From JADCGM01 sp943368345 (GTDB lineage Bacteria; Pseudomonadota; Alphaproteobacteria; Sphingomonadales; Sphingomonadaceae), in contig CALRKY020000013.1 in assembly GCA_943368345.1 (NCBI GenBank), positions 18,195 to 82,194 on the forward strand: DNA of 64,000 bases. Direction: 5' to 3'. Below the pieces are notes generated by a model. The model was not told the DNA's origin, did not search any database, and saw only the letters and a program-made list of their open reading frames with translations. Below are positions 1 through 8,063 of the stretch, one piece after another. Position 1 is the stretch's first letter. The number at the start of each line of letters is the position of its first letter. A program made the translations under genes and the position numbers.

Positions 1-869
1 TCGCCACCCGGACCCTCGTCGTTCGCAAGGTGCAGGCCATTCCGTCAGGCTATGACGCCGGCCAGTATGAAACGGTCCGCCTGTCCGCCCCGGCGCGTGA
101 CGGCACGCAGGTTCCAATTTCGCTGGTGTACCGCAAGGGGTTTCCGCGTGACGGATCGGGGGCGGTTCATCTCTATGGCTACGGTGCTTACGGCCATGCC
201 ATCCCGCCGGGATTCTCGACGGCACGGCTCAGCCTGCTCGACCGGGGCTTTGCCTTTGCCATTGCCCATATCCGGGGCGGCGACGACCTTGGCTACCGCT
301 GGTATCTCGACGGCAAGACCACCAAGCGCTGGAACACGTTCAACGATTTCACCGATTGCGCGCGGCACCTGATCGCTGAACGGTTCACCAGCCCCGGCCA
401 AATCGCCATCTCCGGTGGATCAGCCGGCGGGGAGTTGATGGGCGTCGTTGCCAATACCGATCCCGATTTATGGCGGGCCGTCTGTGCGCATGTGCCATTC
501 GTCGATGTGCTCAACACCATGCTCGACGACAGCCTGCCGCTCACCCCGATTGAGTGGCCCGAGTGGGGCAACCCCCGCGAAGATGCCGCTGCATTCGACT
601 TGATCCGTAGCTATAGCCCTTATGACAATGTTAGCGCCCAAGATTATCCGGCGATGCTGATCACCGGTGGCCTGAATGACCCACGCGTTACCTATTGGGA
701 GCCCGCCAAATGGGCCGCCCGCCTGCGCGCCACCAAAACCGACACCAACATGCTGCTCCTGAAAACCAACATGGGCGCGGGCCACGGCGGCAAATCCGGA
801 CGCTGGGACAGCCTGCGGGAAGTCGCGGAGGAATATGCGTTTATCTTGATGGCCTTTGAGAGGGTGTAG
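1..869 (+). CDS. ptrB: Oligopeptidase B, C-terminal part (5' end cut by window edge)
   Basis: This is the catalytic half of a prolyl-oligopeptidase-family (S9) serine peptidase that cleaves peptides after Lys/Arg in the cytoplasm. The reading frame is open from the left edge (first full codon at base 3), so a GTG at base 30 is internal rather than the start. About 289 residues are visible of roughly 690 usual for the family. The nucleophile lies in GGSAGG (Ser codon near 420), the acid in NDPRV (Asp near 678) and the His in GHGG (near 783), in the order expected of an alpha/beta hydrolase. The stretch NDPRVTYWEPAKW is typical of oligopeptidase B rather than prolyl endopeptidase. The N-terminal propeller lies outside the window. 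Confidence 0.93.
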   Translation, partial: ATRTLVVRKVQAIPSGYDAGQYETVRLSAPARDGTQVPISLVYRKGFPRDGSGAVHLYGYGAYGHAIPPGFSTARLSLLDRGFAFAIAHIRGGDDLGYRWYLDGKTTKRWNTFNDFTDCARHLIAERFTSPGQIAISGGSAGGELMGVVANTDPDLWRAVCAHVPFVDVLNTMLDDSLPLTPIEWPEWGNPREDAAAFDLIRSYSPYDNVSAQDYPAMLITGGLNDPRVTYWEPAKWAARLRATKTDTNMLLLKTNMGAGHGGKSGRWDSLREVAEEYAFILMAFERV

Positions 870-891
870 CTGGCACCCACCCAGAATGCTG

Positions 892-1437
892 CTATCGAGC
901 CGGGGGAGCCGGTTGTTGTCGCGCCAAGGCGATCGGTACGATTGACACCCCGAACAGTTTCCACCGCCCGCTAGTCCATTGGTAATAGAGATCAAAATTA
1001 ATCGCGGTAGGGCGCAATCCGAACTGGCCGCGCAACCGTAGCACATCCGCCGCTGCCATCGTTGGTGGAGCCGTGTAGGTCGGCGTCAGCAGGATGGTGT
1101 TGGCAAGATCGATGTCCTGCTGCCGCAGCGAGGCAAAGATTCCGGCCAATTGCGCCGCATCGTTGTTGGTTTGAAATCCCGGCGCACCGAGATCCCGCAG
1201 CACCGAATAATTGCCGGATCGATTGGCCTGATCGATGGCGAGCATCGTGCCCCACACCAGCTTTGACAGCTCCATCGCGCTTGGGACGGGAACTGCCGAC
1301 AGCGCCGGCCGTGGCGGTGCAACCGGTGCTGGTTGTGACAGGGCCGGTGCCGCCATCACGACGAGCAATACCCCAAAAATCAGGTGGGCCGGGGCGATGT
1401 GCCCCGGCCCTCCCAGTCTGGTCAGCGAAGTTACCAA
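892..1437 (-). CDS. Secreted hypothetical protein downstream of the adhesin
   Basis: This 181-residue protein is not assigned to a family with confidence. A hydrophobic stretch near residues 19-35 ending in PALSQP looks like a signal peptide, so export to the periplasm is inferred. A Pro-rich linker follows, then a soluble domain with the pattern SKLVWGTMLAIDQANRSGNY and a C-terminal strand ending in WKLFGVSIVPI, which suggests a small NTF2-like alpha+beta fold (inference). The start is TTG at 1437, overlapping the stop of the upstream adhesin gene by 7 bases, so translational coupling is likely. Its place directly behind the adhesin suggests a role in adhesin biogenesis or a shared envelope function, but nothing in the sequence proves that. 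Confidence 0.75.
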   Translation of the reverse strand: MVTSLTRLGGPGHIAPAHLIFGVLLVVMAAPALSQPAPVAPPRPALSAVPVPSAMELSKLVWGTMLAIDQANRSGNYSVLRDLGAPGFQTNNDAAQLAGIFASLRQQDIDLANTILLTPTYTAPPTMAAADVLRLRGQFGLRPTAINFDLYYQWTSGRWKLFGVSIVPIALARQQPAPPAR

Positions 1438-3164
1438 GCGACCTGGAACCCGGCGCGGGCCCCCACTTCGCCTGAATCAAGGCCAACGCCGAGGCCCGCC
1501 GAGACGGACGCCATATCGTTAACCCGTGCCGAAATCGCCGAGCTGAAGGCACCGCGGTTCTGGAAATAGCCAAAGCCACCCGACATGGCGAAGGTCGCGC
1601 CAGCCGGGATCGACGGCGTTTCCATTGCCAATGCCATTGCAACGCCTTCGTTGGCGGTGCGGATATCGCGGCGGTTGATGTCAGCAAGGTTGAACAGCGA
1701 AGCCGTCTGCCCTTGCAGCGAGGTGATCTGACCCTGCGCCGTGGTGACTTGACCCAGCAGTGTCGTGTTGCGGCCAAGGACACCGTTGGCATCAACCGTA
1801 GCAACGCCGACCGAAGCCGCCGTCTGGGCGGCCGTGCTAGCGGTGATATCGCCAATACGGACCGAACTGCCGGTGCCGCCGAGAACGACCTGATCGTCAG
1901 CCGTCGCAGCCGCGCCGAAACCAATCGCGGTTGAGCGGGCACCGGAAGCAACGGTATTCTTGCCGATTGCCGACGCTGAAACGCCACTTGCAGCTGCCTG
2001 ATGACCAACCGAAACCGACGTAACGCCTGTGGCACGCGACTGCCAGCCGAAGGCCTGGGCACCAGTCGCTGATGCTACCGATTCACCACCGACAGCGGTC
2101 GAATGGAAGCCCGATGACAAGGCCTGGTCACCGATGGCAACCGAATCTTCAGCAGTTGCCTGTGCCAGGTTTCCGACCGCCACCGATGTGCCGAGCGAAG
2201 CTGCACCCGATGGCGTCACACCGTCAGAAGTGACCGCACCGTTACCGATTGCGACCGAGCTGAGCGCTCCGGCGTTTGCGATGTTACCAAAGGCCGATGA
2301 ATTCACGCCCGAAGCAACCGAGCTTTTACCCACCGCTGTTGCCCGAACCGCAGACGCATTGGCCTGATGTCCAACACCGGTCGCAAACTGGCCGACGGCA
2401 CTTGTCTGCCAGCCGAAAGCCTGCGCCCCGGTGCCCGATGCCACCGACTCACCACCGATCGCTGTTGCATGGAACCCTGATGCGTTTGCCTGGTCACCGA
2501 CGGCGACCGCATCTTCGGCAGTAGCACGTGAGAGATTACCGATGGCAACCGATGTGCCGAGTGACACAGCACCTGATGGTGTAACCCCTGCTGCAGTCGC
2601 TGCACCACTACCAAGAGCGACTGAGAAGCGCGCTACGGCCGCAGACCCGGTCCCGACGGCTGTGGAGGTGTCACCGCTTGCACTAGCACTGAAGCCAGCT
2701 GCAAGAGTATTGAACCCCGTTGCGCTTGCAGCTCCCAGCGCAACTGATTCGATACCAGCGGCTCGGGCCCCTGCACCAAACGCCTGTGAAAAAGGCGATG
2801 TAGCAGTGGCACCTGCGCCGACTGCTGTCGTTTGCTGCTCACTAGCTGTGGCACCTAGACCGACTGCAAGTGAGCGGGTACCACTCGCGACAGCCGCCTG
2901 ACCAAAAGCTTGCGCACCAATCGCAGACGCAATTGAATCGGAGCCAACAGCCGTTGAGTTGAGGGCTGTCGCCATTGGCGCATCACCGACTGCCAGTGCG
3001 TTTTCACCCGTTGCGACCGAATTGACACCGCATTCCGTGCTGTCGACACCGGTGCCGACATTGCAGGGTGCGGTCGCGTCGGCCATCGCTGGTGTGGCCA
3101 GGCAGAAAGCCGCCGTTGCGGTTGCGGCAAGCAGCCCAATGCGCAGTGAAATGGACCGAGTCAT
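1431..3164 (-). CDS. Trimeric autotransporter adhesin (YadA-like)
   Basis: The 577-residue surface protein has a signal peptide (MTRSISLRIGLLAATATAAF, then cleavage after ATPAMA). A long head follows, made of degenerate 14-16 residue YadA-head repeats (AxAxGxxSxAxGxxA), then a short coiled-coil stalk (VTTAQGQITSLQGQTASLF). The C-terminal YadA anchor starts near NRRDIRTANEGVAMALAM and ends in an aromatic residue (FQVAW). Such proteins trimerise, form a 12-strand barrel in the outer membrane and display the head. ATG 3164 is preferred because GGGAGA lies 7 bases upstream and the signal peptide begins there; a longer frame to 3227 lacks these. The head carries a large internal duplication. Part of the head is lower in GC and A-rich in codon choice, which may reflect repeat expansion or transfer. 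Confidence 0.9.
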   Translation of the reverse strand: MTRSISLRIGLLAATATAAFCLATPAMADATAPCNVGTGVDSTECGVNSVATGENALAVGDAPMATALNSTAVGSDSIASAIGAQAFGQAAVASGTRSLAVGLGATASEQQTTAVGAGATATSPFSQAFGAGARAAGIESVALGAASATGFNTLAAGFSASASGDTSTAVGTGSAAVARFSVALGSGAATAAGVTPSGAVSLGTSVAIGNLSRATAEDAVAVGDQANASGFHATAIGGESVASGTGAQAFGWQTSAVGQFATGVGHQANASAVRATAVGKSSVASGVNSSAFGNIANAGALSSVAIGNGAVTSDGVTPSGAASLGTSVAVGNLAQATAEDSVAIGDQALSSGFHSTAVGGESVASATGAQAFGWQSRATGVTSVSVGHQAAASGVSASAIGKNTVASGARSTAIGFGAAATADDQVVLGGTGSSVRIGDITASTAAQTAASVGVATVDANGVLGRNTTLLGQVTTAQGQITSLQGQTASLFNLADINRRDIRTANEGVAMALAMETPSIPAGATFAMSGGFGYFQNRGAFSSAISARVNDMASVSAGLGVGLDSGEVGARAGFQVAW

Positions 3165-3318
3165 AATCTGTCTCCCTTTTGTGAACGTCGAATTAATCCC
3201 AAACCCCCGAAACGCTAGGCGAGCCATACGATTCAGGCAATGGCCAAGAGCACGGCGTTGTCAGCGGCTTCAAACTGTCGCAGCCACAGCGAGCAAGAGC
3301 GGGTGCCAAGGCAGTCAT

Positions 3319-3353
3319 GAAAAAAGCGGAGAGTGGACTTGCCCACCCCCCGC
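3319..3353 (-). terminator. Rho-independent terminator of glnBA
   Basis: Read on the reverse strand, an 11-bp stem (arms 3343-3353 and 3326-3336, two G-U pairs) closes a 6-base loop and is followed at once by TTTTTTC. It lies 45 bases past the glnA stop and in front of the adhesin gene, so it separates the two transcription units. Confidence 0.8.
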
Positions 3354-3397
3354 TTGATTGTCGTGCGCCCTACCCAACAGAGTGGGTATGAAGCTGT

Positions 3398-4810
3398 CTA
3401 CGCCGAATAATACATGTCGAACTCGACCGGAGCCGGGGTCATTTCCCAGCGGGCGACTTCTTCCATCTTCAACTCGATATAGCTGTCGATCTGGTCGCTG
3501 GTGAACACGCCGCCCTTGGTGAAAATCGCCTTGGACTTGGCCAGGCACTCGAGCGCCTCCCGCAGCGATGCGCAGACGGTCGGCACCTTCTTCAGTTCCT
3601 TCGGCGGCAGATCGTACAGGTTCTTGTCCATCGCCTGACCGGGGTGGATCTTGTTCTCGATACCATCGAGACCGGCCATCAGCAGCGCCGAATAGGCGAG
3701 GTACGGATTGGCGGTCGCGTCCGGGAAGCGCACCTCGACACGGCGGCTCTTGGAACCGGTGCCATAAGGGATCCGGCAAGAGGCGGACCGGTTGCGGCTC
3801 GAATAGGCGAGCAGCACCGGTGCTTCATAGCCCGGAACCAGCCGCTTGTAGCTGTTGGTCGACGGGTTGGTGAAGGCATTCACCGCCTTGGCATGCTTGA
3901 TGATGCCGCCGATGAAATACAGCGCCGTATCGCTCAGGCCGGCATAGCCATTGCCGGCGAACAAGGGCTTTGACTTGTTCCAGATCGAGATATGGGTGTG
4001 CATGCCGCTGCCATTATCTTCCTTGATCGGCTTCGGCATGAAAGTCGCGGTCTTGCCGTAAGCATGGGCAACCTGGTGCACGACATATTTGTAGATCTGC
4101 ATTCGGTCGGCGGTGGTGACGAGCGTCCCGAATTCAAGGCCGAGTTCATGCTGGGCCGCTGCGACCTCATGGTGATGCTTGTCGCAGGGCAGGCCCATTT
4201 CGAGCATGGTCGACACCATCTCGGCGCGCAGATCGACGGCGCTGTCGACCGGGGCCACCGGAAAATAGCCGCCCTTGGCCCGTGGACGGTGGCCGAGATT
4301 GCCCTCCGCATAGGCGGTGCCGGTGTTGGTCGGCAGTTCGATGTCGTCGAGCGAATAGCTGCCCTCGTTGTAGCTAAGCTTGAACTGGACATTGTCGAAC
4401 ACGAAGAACTCGGCTTCCGGGCCGACATAGGCGGTATCACCGATGCCGCTGTTCTTCAGATAGGCCTCGGCGCGCTTGGCCGTCGACCGCGGGTCGCGGG
4501 CATAAAGTTCACCCGTCGAAGGTTCGACGATATCGCAGATCAGGATCATCATCGGCGTCGCCGAGAAAGGATCGAAATACACCGCGTCCAGATCGGCCTT
4601 CAGGATCATGTCCGATTCGTTGATCGCCTTCCAACCGGCAATCGACGATCCGTCGAACATGAAGCCATCTTCCAGCATGTCTTCGGTCACGGCGCGCTGC
4701 GCCATGGTCAGGTGCTGCCACTTGCCGCGCGGATCGGTGAAGCGGAGATCGACCCATTCAATCTCCTTTTCCTTGATCATTTTCAGGATATCGTTCGGCT
4801 TGTTGGCCAT
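3398..4810 (-). CDS. glnA: Glutamine synthetase, type I
   Basis: This cytoplasmic enzyme makes glutamine from glutamate, ammonium and ATP. At 470 residues it has the usual GSI length. Visible family signatures include FDGSSIAGW near the N-terminus, the ATP-binding region KPIKEDNGSGMHTH and the active-site stretch NRSASCRIP. The adenylylation site is present as NLYDLP with Tyr near residue 399, so the subunit should be controlled by adenylylation (GlnE is not in this window). Start ATG 4810 has AAGGGA about 9 bases upstream. It lies 39 bases behind glnB on the same strand, so the two are probably co-transcribed from the sigma-54 type promoter at 5256-5271. Confidence 0.98.
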   Translation of the reverse strand: MANKPNDILKMIKEKEIEWVDLRFTDPRGKWQHLTMAQRAVTEDMLEDGFMFDGSSIAGWKAINESDMILKADLDAVYFDPFSATPMMILICDIVEPSTGELYARDPRSTAKRAEAYLKNSGIGDTAYVGPEAEFFVFDNVQFKLSYNEGSYSLDDIELPTNTGTAYAEGNLGHRPRAKGGYFPVAPVDSAVDLRAEMVSTMLEMGLPCDKHHHEVAAAQHELGLEFGTLVTTADRMQIYKYVVHQVAHAYGKTATFMPKPIKEDNGSGMHTHISIWNKSKPLFAGNGYAGLSDTALYFIGGIIKHAKAVNAFTNPSTNSYKRLVPGYEAPVLLAYSSRNRSASCRIPYGTGSKSRRVEVRFPDATANPYLAYSALLMAGLDGIENKIHPGQAMDKNLYDLPPKELKKVPTVCASLREALECLAKSKAIFTKGGVFTSDQIDSYIELKMEEVARWEMTPAPVEFDMYYSA

Positions 4811-4849
4811 GCGTGGTTCCCTTGTCTCTGCGTTTGACGTTGAAATGAC

Positions 4850-5188
4850 TTAAATGGCGTCGCTGTCGCGTTCGCCGGTCCGGATCCGGATGGCGGTTTC
4901 CACCGGGGTCACGAAAATCTTGCCGTCACCGATCCGCCCGGTGCGGGCAGCATTGGCAATGGCTTCCAATACCCGTTCGACCTGATTGTCATCGACGACG
5001 ACCTCCAGCTTCACCTTGGGCAGGAAATCGACGATATATTCGGCACCCCGGTAGAGCTCGGTGTGGCCTTTCTGACGCCCGAACCCCTTGGCCTCCACCA
5101 CGGTAATCCCGGACACCCCGACTTCGTGAAGCGCTTCCTTCACCTCGTCGAGCTTGAATGGCTTGATGATCGCTTCGATCTTTTTCAC
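4850..5188 (-). CDS. glnB: Nitrogen regulatory protein PII
   Basis: This small trimeric signal protein (112 residues, standard length) reads 2-oxoglutarate and ATP/ADP and controls glutamine synthetase activity, nitrogen transcription and ammonium transport. The T-loop carries Tyr51 in YRGAEYIVDF, the residue uridylylated by GlnD, whose gene is at 51936 in this window. The signature TGRIGDGKIFV and the C-terminal motif ETAIRIRTGE are present. Upstream is a near-consensus sigma-54 promoter. The divergent neighbour is amtB, the channel that PII proteins plug. The protein could also be called GlnK; linkage to glnA favours GlnB. Confidence 0.97.
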   Translation of the reverse strand: MKKIEAIIKPFKLDEVKEALHEVGVSGITVVEAKGFGRQKGHTELYRGAEYIVDFLPKVKLEVVVDDNQVERVLEAIANAARTGRIGDGKIFVTPVETAIRIRTGERDSDAI

Positions 5189-5255
5189 GCGCTTTGGCCC
5201 CCGAATTCAGATGTACGCACCACGGCACGACAGCGCGCGCATCATCCAATCTTTC

Positions 5256-5271
5256 TGCACGGTTCGTGCCA
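5256..5271 (-). promoter_or_regulatory. Sigma-54 (RpoN) type promoter for glnB-glnA
   Basis: On the reverse strand the bases read TGGCACGAACCGTGCA. This matches the -24/-12 consensus TGGCAC-N5-TTGCA except for one T to G change, with the invariant GG and GC at the right 10-base spacing. Transcription would start near 5244, giving an untranslated leader of about 55 bases before glnB. About 35 bases further upstream is a direct repeat CTGGTG (5304-5309, 5312-5317) whose complement gives GCACCA half-sites reminiscent of NtrC binding; that part is weak. Confidence 0.75.
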
Positions 5272-5401
5272 GCCCGCGCCCCCTTGGCGCAAGTGGGCAT
5301 TTGCTGGTGGGCTGGTGCCCAATCGGTCAGCATATGCCCAAAAAACGTGCAGAACCGCCAGCAGGCCGCGATGGTCGGCGGCGAACCCGGCCTCCCTCAC
5401 C

Positions 5402-5430
5402 TTGACGCTGGGCAGGGGGAGCCGTATTTG
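5402..5430 (+). promoter_or_regulatory. Sigma-70 type promoter for tRNA-His
   Basis: TTGACG (5402-5407), a 17-base spacer, then TATTTG (5425-5430) gives a good vegetative promoter. A start around 5437 falls about nine bases before the tRNA, as is common for tRNA genes. Confidence 0.6.
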
Positions 5431-5445
5431 CGCTGCCTCGCGGGT

Positions 5446-5523
5446 GGCGGTCGTAGCTCAATTGGTTAGAGCGCCGGTTTGTGGTACCGGAGGTTGCGGG
5501 TTCAATCCCCGTCGATCGCCCCA
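5446..5523 (+). tRNA. tRNA-His (anticodon GTG)
   Basis: A complete cloverleaf can be folded. The acceptor stem GCGGTCG/CGATCGC includes one G-U pair, the D stem is GCTC/GAGC, the anticodon stem is CCGGT/ACCGG with loop TTGTGGT (anticodon GTG at 5481-5483), and the T arm contains GGTTCAATC. The extra 5' G (G-1, base 5446) faces C73 (base 5520), the identity element of tRNA-His, and CCA (5521-5523) is encoded. It lies between two sigma-54 promoters. No integrase or direct repeat marks it as an attachment site. Confidence 0.97.
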
Positions 5524-5575
5524 GCGAATTCCCCGACACCGGCAACCGTCTGCGAAGCATCTTACGCGCAGATCA

Positions 5576-5591
5576 TGGCACATTTCCTGCA
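5576..5591 (+). promoter_or_regulatory. Sigma-54 (RpoN) type promoter for amtB
   Basis: The bases TGGCACATTTCCTGCA match the -24/-12 consensus with one change (TTGC to CTGC) and the exact GG/GC spacing. The expected start near 5602 leaves a leader of about 40 bases before the amtB ATG at 5641. The site also covers the ATG at 5575, which argues against that codon as a translation start. Confidence 0.72.
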
Positions 5592-5640
5592 GGCAATCAG
5601 GACGGGCCCGCGCAGACGGGTGCGAGCTTGGGGGTATGGA

Positions 5641-6927
5641 ATGCGGCATTTCGGGATGCGGACGGCTGTGGCTGTCATCGGGACTTTGGCTTTGGCATCA
5701 CCGGCTGCGGCGCAATCCCTGAACAGCGGTGACACCGCCTGGATGCTGACGGCCTCCACGCTGGTCCTGTTCATGACATTGCCGGGTCTGGCCCTGTTCT
5801 ACGGTGGGCTGGTCCGGGCCAAGAACCTGCTGTCGATCTTCATGCAATGCTTTGCGATTTGCTGCGTCGTGTCGCTGATCTGGGCGGCATTCGGCTATAG
5901 CCTGGCCTATGCCGGTGATGCGCCGTGGCTTGGCAGCCTCGACAATCTGTTTCTGGCCGGACTCGCCGAAGTGCGGGCGGGCACAACCATGCCCGAATCG
6001 GTGTTTGCCCTTTACCAGATGACCTTTGCGATCATCACCCCGGCCTTGATCATTGGCGCCTTTCCCGAGCGCGCAAAGTTCGGCTTTGTGCTGACCTTCT
6101 GCGCGCTATGGGTCACCGTCGTCTATGTTCCCGTTGCCCATTGGGTGTGGGGCGGCGGCTGGCTGGCGGTCGCTGGGGTTCGCGACTTTGCCGGTGGGAT
6201 TGTCGTCCATACCACCGCCGGGATTTCGGCGCTGGTCGCTGCCTTGATGATCGGGGTCCGGCGCGGCTTCCCCAACCAGATGGTTCCACCGCACAGCCCG
6301 TCGCTGACGATGATCGGGGCGGGGATGTTGTGGGTTGGCTGGTTCGGGTTCAACGGCGGCAGCGCCTCGGCGGCCGGTGCCAGCGCCGGAAGCGCCATTC
6401 TCGCCACGCATTTCGCCGCCTGTGCCGGAGCCTTGGTCTGGATGGTCATCGAATGGCGACGGCACCGCCCAACCACTGTCGGCCTTGCCACCGGCTGCGT
6501 TGCCGGGCTGGCGACGATCACACCGGCCGCCGGCTATGTCGGCCCATTGGGGGCGATTCTGATCGGCACAGCGGGCGGCCTGATTTGCTACGCGGCCACG
6601 GTGTTCTTCAAAACCCGGCTGCGGGTTGACGATACGCTCGACGTGTTCACCGTCCACGGGGTCGGCGGCATCCTGGGGTCTCTGCTGCTGGCGCCCTTTG
6701 CGCTGGTGTCACTTGGCGGGACCGGCTTGCCGGGGGCCGACACGCTGGCGGGCCAATTTCAGGCGCAATTGCTCGGGGTTGGGGTGACTTTGGTTTGGTC
6801 AGCCGCCGCCACCTGGCTGATCATCCGAATGCTCCGCCTGTTCGGACCGGCCCGCGTCGATGAGGAGGCGGAGTTCAACGGTCTCGATCTGAGCGAACAT
6901 GGGGAACGTGCCTACGACCTTGGCTGA
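5641..6927 (+). CDS. amtB: Ammonium transporter
   Basis: This inner-membrane channel (428 residues, about 11 membrane segments after a cleavable signal peptide ending ASPAAAQ) conducts ammonium or ammonia into the cell. The paired pore histidines are visible in VPVAHWVWGG and in TVHGVGGILGS, and the early segment GLALFYGGLVR is a family signature. The frame extends upstream into the tRNA, so start choice matters. ATG 5641 has a G-rich Shine-Dalgarno (GGGGGT) 5-6 bases upstream and is the first start behind the sigma-54 site; ATG 5656 is a fallback. Its position opposite glnB fits the usual functional coupling of Amt and PII proteins. Confidence 0.95.
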   Translation: MRHFGMRTAVAVIGTLALASPAAAQSLNSGDTAWMLTASTLVLFMTLPGLALFYGGLVRAKNLLSIFMQCFAICCVVSLIWAAFGYSLAYAGDAPWLGSLDNLFLAGLAEVRAGTTMPESVFALYQMTFAIITPALIIGAFPERAKFGFVLTFCALWVTVVYVPVAHWVWGGGWLAVAGVRDFAGGIVVHTTAGISALVAALMIGVRRGFPNQMVPPHSPSLTMIGAGMLWVGWFGFNGGSASAAGASAGSAILATHFAACAGALVWMVIEWRRHRPTTVGLATGCVAGLATITPAAGYVGPLGAILIGTAGGLICYAATVFFKTRLRVDDTLDVFTVHGVGGILGSLLLAPFALVSLGGTGLPGADTLAGQFQAQLLGVGVTLVWSAAATWLIIRMLRLFGPARVDEEAEFNGLDLSEHGERAYDLG

Positions 6928-7013
6928 TCGCAGTCCGGGGCAAAAGAGCTTGCAAGCCGCCGCTGTTTGTTTATTGCGCGCGCCTGTAATTTTATTGCTC
7001 TGGAGTGATCCCG

Positions 7014-8063
7014 ATGGCGGTGTTCGGCGCGACTGATTTTGATGCCCATGAAGGCGTGCATTTCTTCACCGATGCGGCAACCGGGCTTCGGGCGATCATT
7101 GCCATTCACTCGACCCATCTCGGGCCGGCGGCGGGCGGGTGCCGCTATTGGTCCTATGCATCGGAAGACGCCGCTTTGACCGATGCGCTCCGCCTGTCGC
7201 GCGGTATGAGCTACAAAAATGCGATGGCCGGGTTACCGATGGGTGGCGGCAAGGCCGTCATTCTGAAGGGCAGCGCCCCCACCAAGACCGAACCATTTCT
7301 CGAAGCCTTTGGCAGCGCGATCAATGCGCTTGGCGGGGCCTATGTTACGGCGGAGGATGTCGGCATGTCGGACCATGACATGACCGTGATCGCCCGGCGC
7401 ACCCGCTATGTTTCGGGGCTACCGGTTTCGGGCGGGAAGGCGGGTGGAAATCCCGGCCCGTCCACGGCCGAAGGGGTATACCTCGGCATTCGCGCCGCGG
7501 TGCGTCACAAGCTTGGCCGGGACAGCCTGTCGGGCATTCATGTTGCGATCCAGGGCCTGGGGTCGGTCGGCTACGCGCTGGCCGGGAAACTGGCTGCTGC
7601 CGGGGCAAAGCTGACGGTTGCCGACATTGATGCCGTCAAGGCTGCGCAGGCCGCCACCGCCTTCGATGGAAAACATGTCGCGGTCGCCGATATCGCCAGC
7701 GTCGCGGCGGACGTGTTCAGCCCCTGCGCGCTCGGCGCTGTGCTCGATGCGGGTGCGATTGCCGCGCTGGATGTCGCGGTTGTGGCCGGTGCCGCCAACA
7801 ACCAACTCGCCACACCCGAGGATGGCGCCCGGGTTCATGCCCGGAATATCCTCTATGCCCCCGACTATGTGATCAACGCCGGCGGCATCATCAACGTGGT
7901 CGCTGAATATCTCGGCACCGGCAACGCCGTCTGGGTCAGCAACCGGATCGCCGAAATCGAAGACCGGCTGACCGGCATCTTCGAAGCATCAGACACCTCC
8001 GGCAATCCAACCGACGCCGTCGCCGACACCATGGCCCGCAAACTGATCGGGCGTGAATCTTAA
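7014..8063 (+). CDS. Leucine (Leu/Phe/Val) dehydrogenase
   Basis: This NAD-dependent amino acid dehydrogenase (349 residues) deaminates branched-chain or aromatic amino acids reversibly to 2-oxo acids. The catalytic Lys lies in GLPMGGGKAVI and the second acid/base region is YVTAEDVGMS. The Rossmann dinucleotide motif is IQGLGSVGYALA, and the end contains YVINAGGIINVVAEY as in leucine dehydrogenases. Start ATG 7014 is favoured because GGAG lies 8 bases upstream; a GTG at 7005 overlaps that signal. Substrate preference (Leu, Val or Phe) cannot be read from the sequence. The 3' end overlaps the convergent DUF454 gene by 4 bases. Confidence 0.9.
   Translation: MAVFGATDFDAHEGVHFFTDAATGLRAIIAIHSTHLGPAAGGCRYWSYASEDAALTDALRLSRGMSYKNAMAGLPMGGGKAVILKGSAPTKTEPFLEAFGSAINALGGAYVTAEDVGMSDHDMTVIARRTRYVSGLPVSGGKAGGNPGPSTAEGVYLGIRAAVRHKLGRDSLSGIHVAIQGLGSVGYALAGKLAAAGAKLTVADIDAVKAAQAATAFDGKHVAVADIASVAADVFSPCALGAVLDAGAIAALDVAVVAGAANNQLATPEDGARVHARNILYAPDYVINAGGIINVVAEYLGTGNAVWVSNRIAEIEDRLTGIFEASDTSGNPTDAVADTMARKLIGRES

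Noticed and set aside
998..2062. Long frame (354 codons) in another reading frame of the adhesin gene
   Set aside because: Arg/Pro/Ser-rich translation without any family pattern; it is the shadow of a GC-rich repetitive gene that has a signal peptide and anchor in the chosen frame.
2290..3160. CRISPR-like regular repeats
   Set aside because: The periodicity comes from 14-16 residue protein repeats in the adhesin head and is not made of identical repeats with unique spacers; none occurs elsewhere.
5446..5523. tRNA-His as an attachment site for an integrated element
   Set aside because: No integrase gene, no second copy of the tRNA 3' end and no atypical genes next to it; neighbours are core nitrogen genes.
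5479..5640. Upstream starts for amtB (5479 or 5575)
   Set aside because: They fall inside tRNA-His or inside the -24/-12 promoter element; ATG 5641 has a G-rich ribosome site and the signal peptide follows it.
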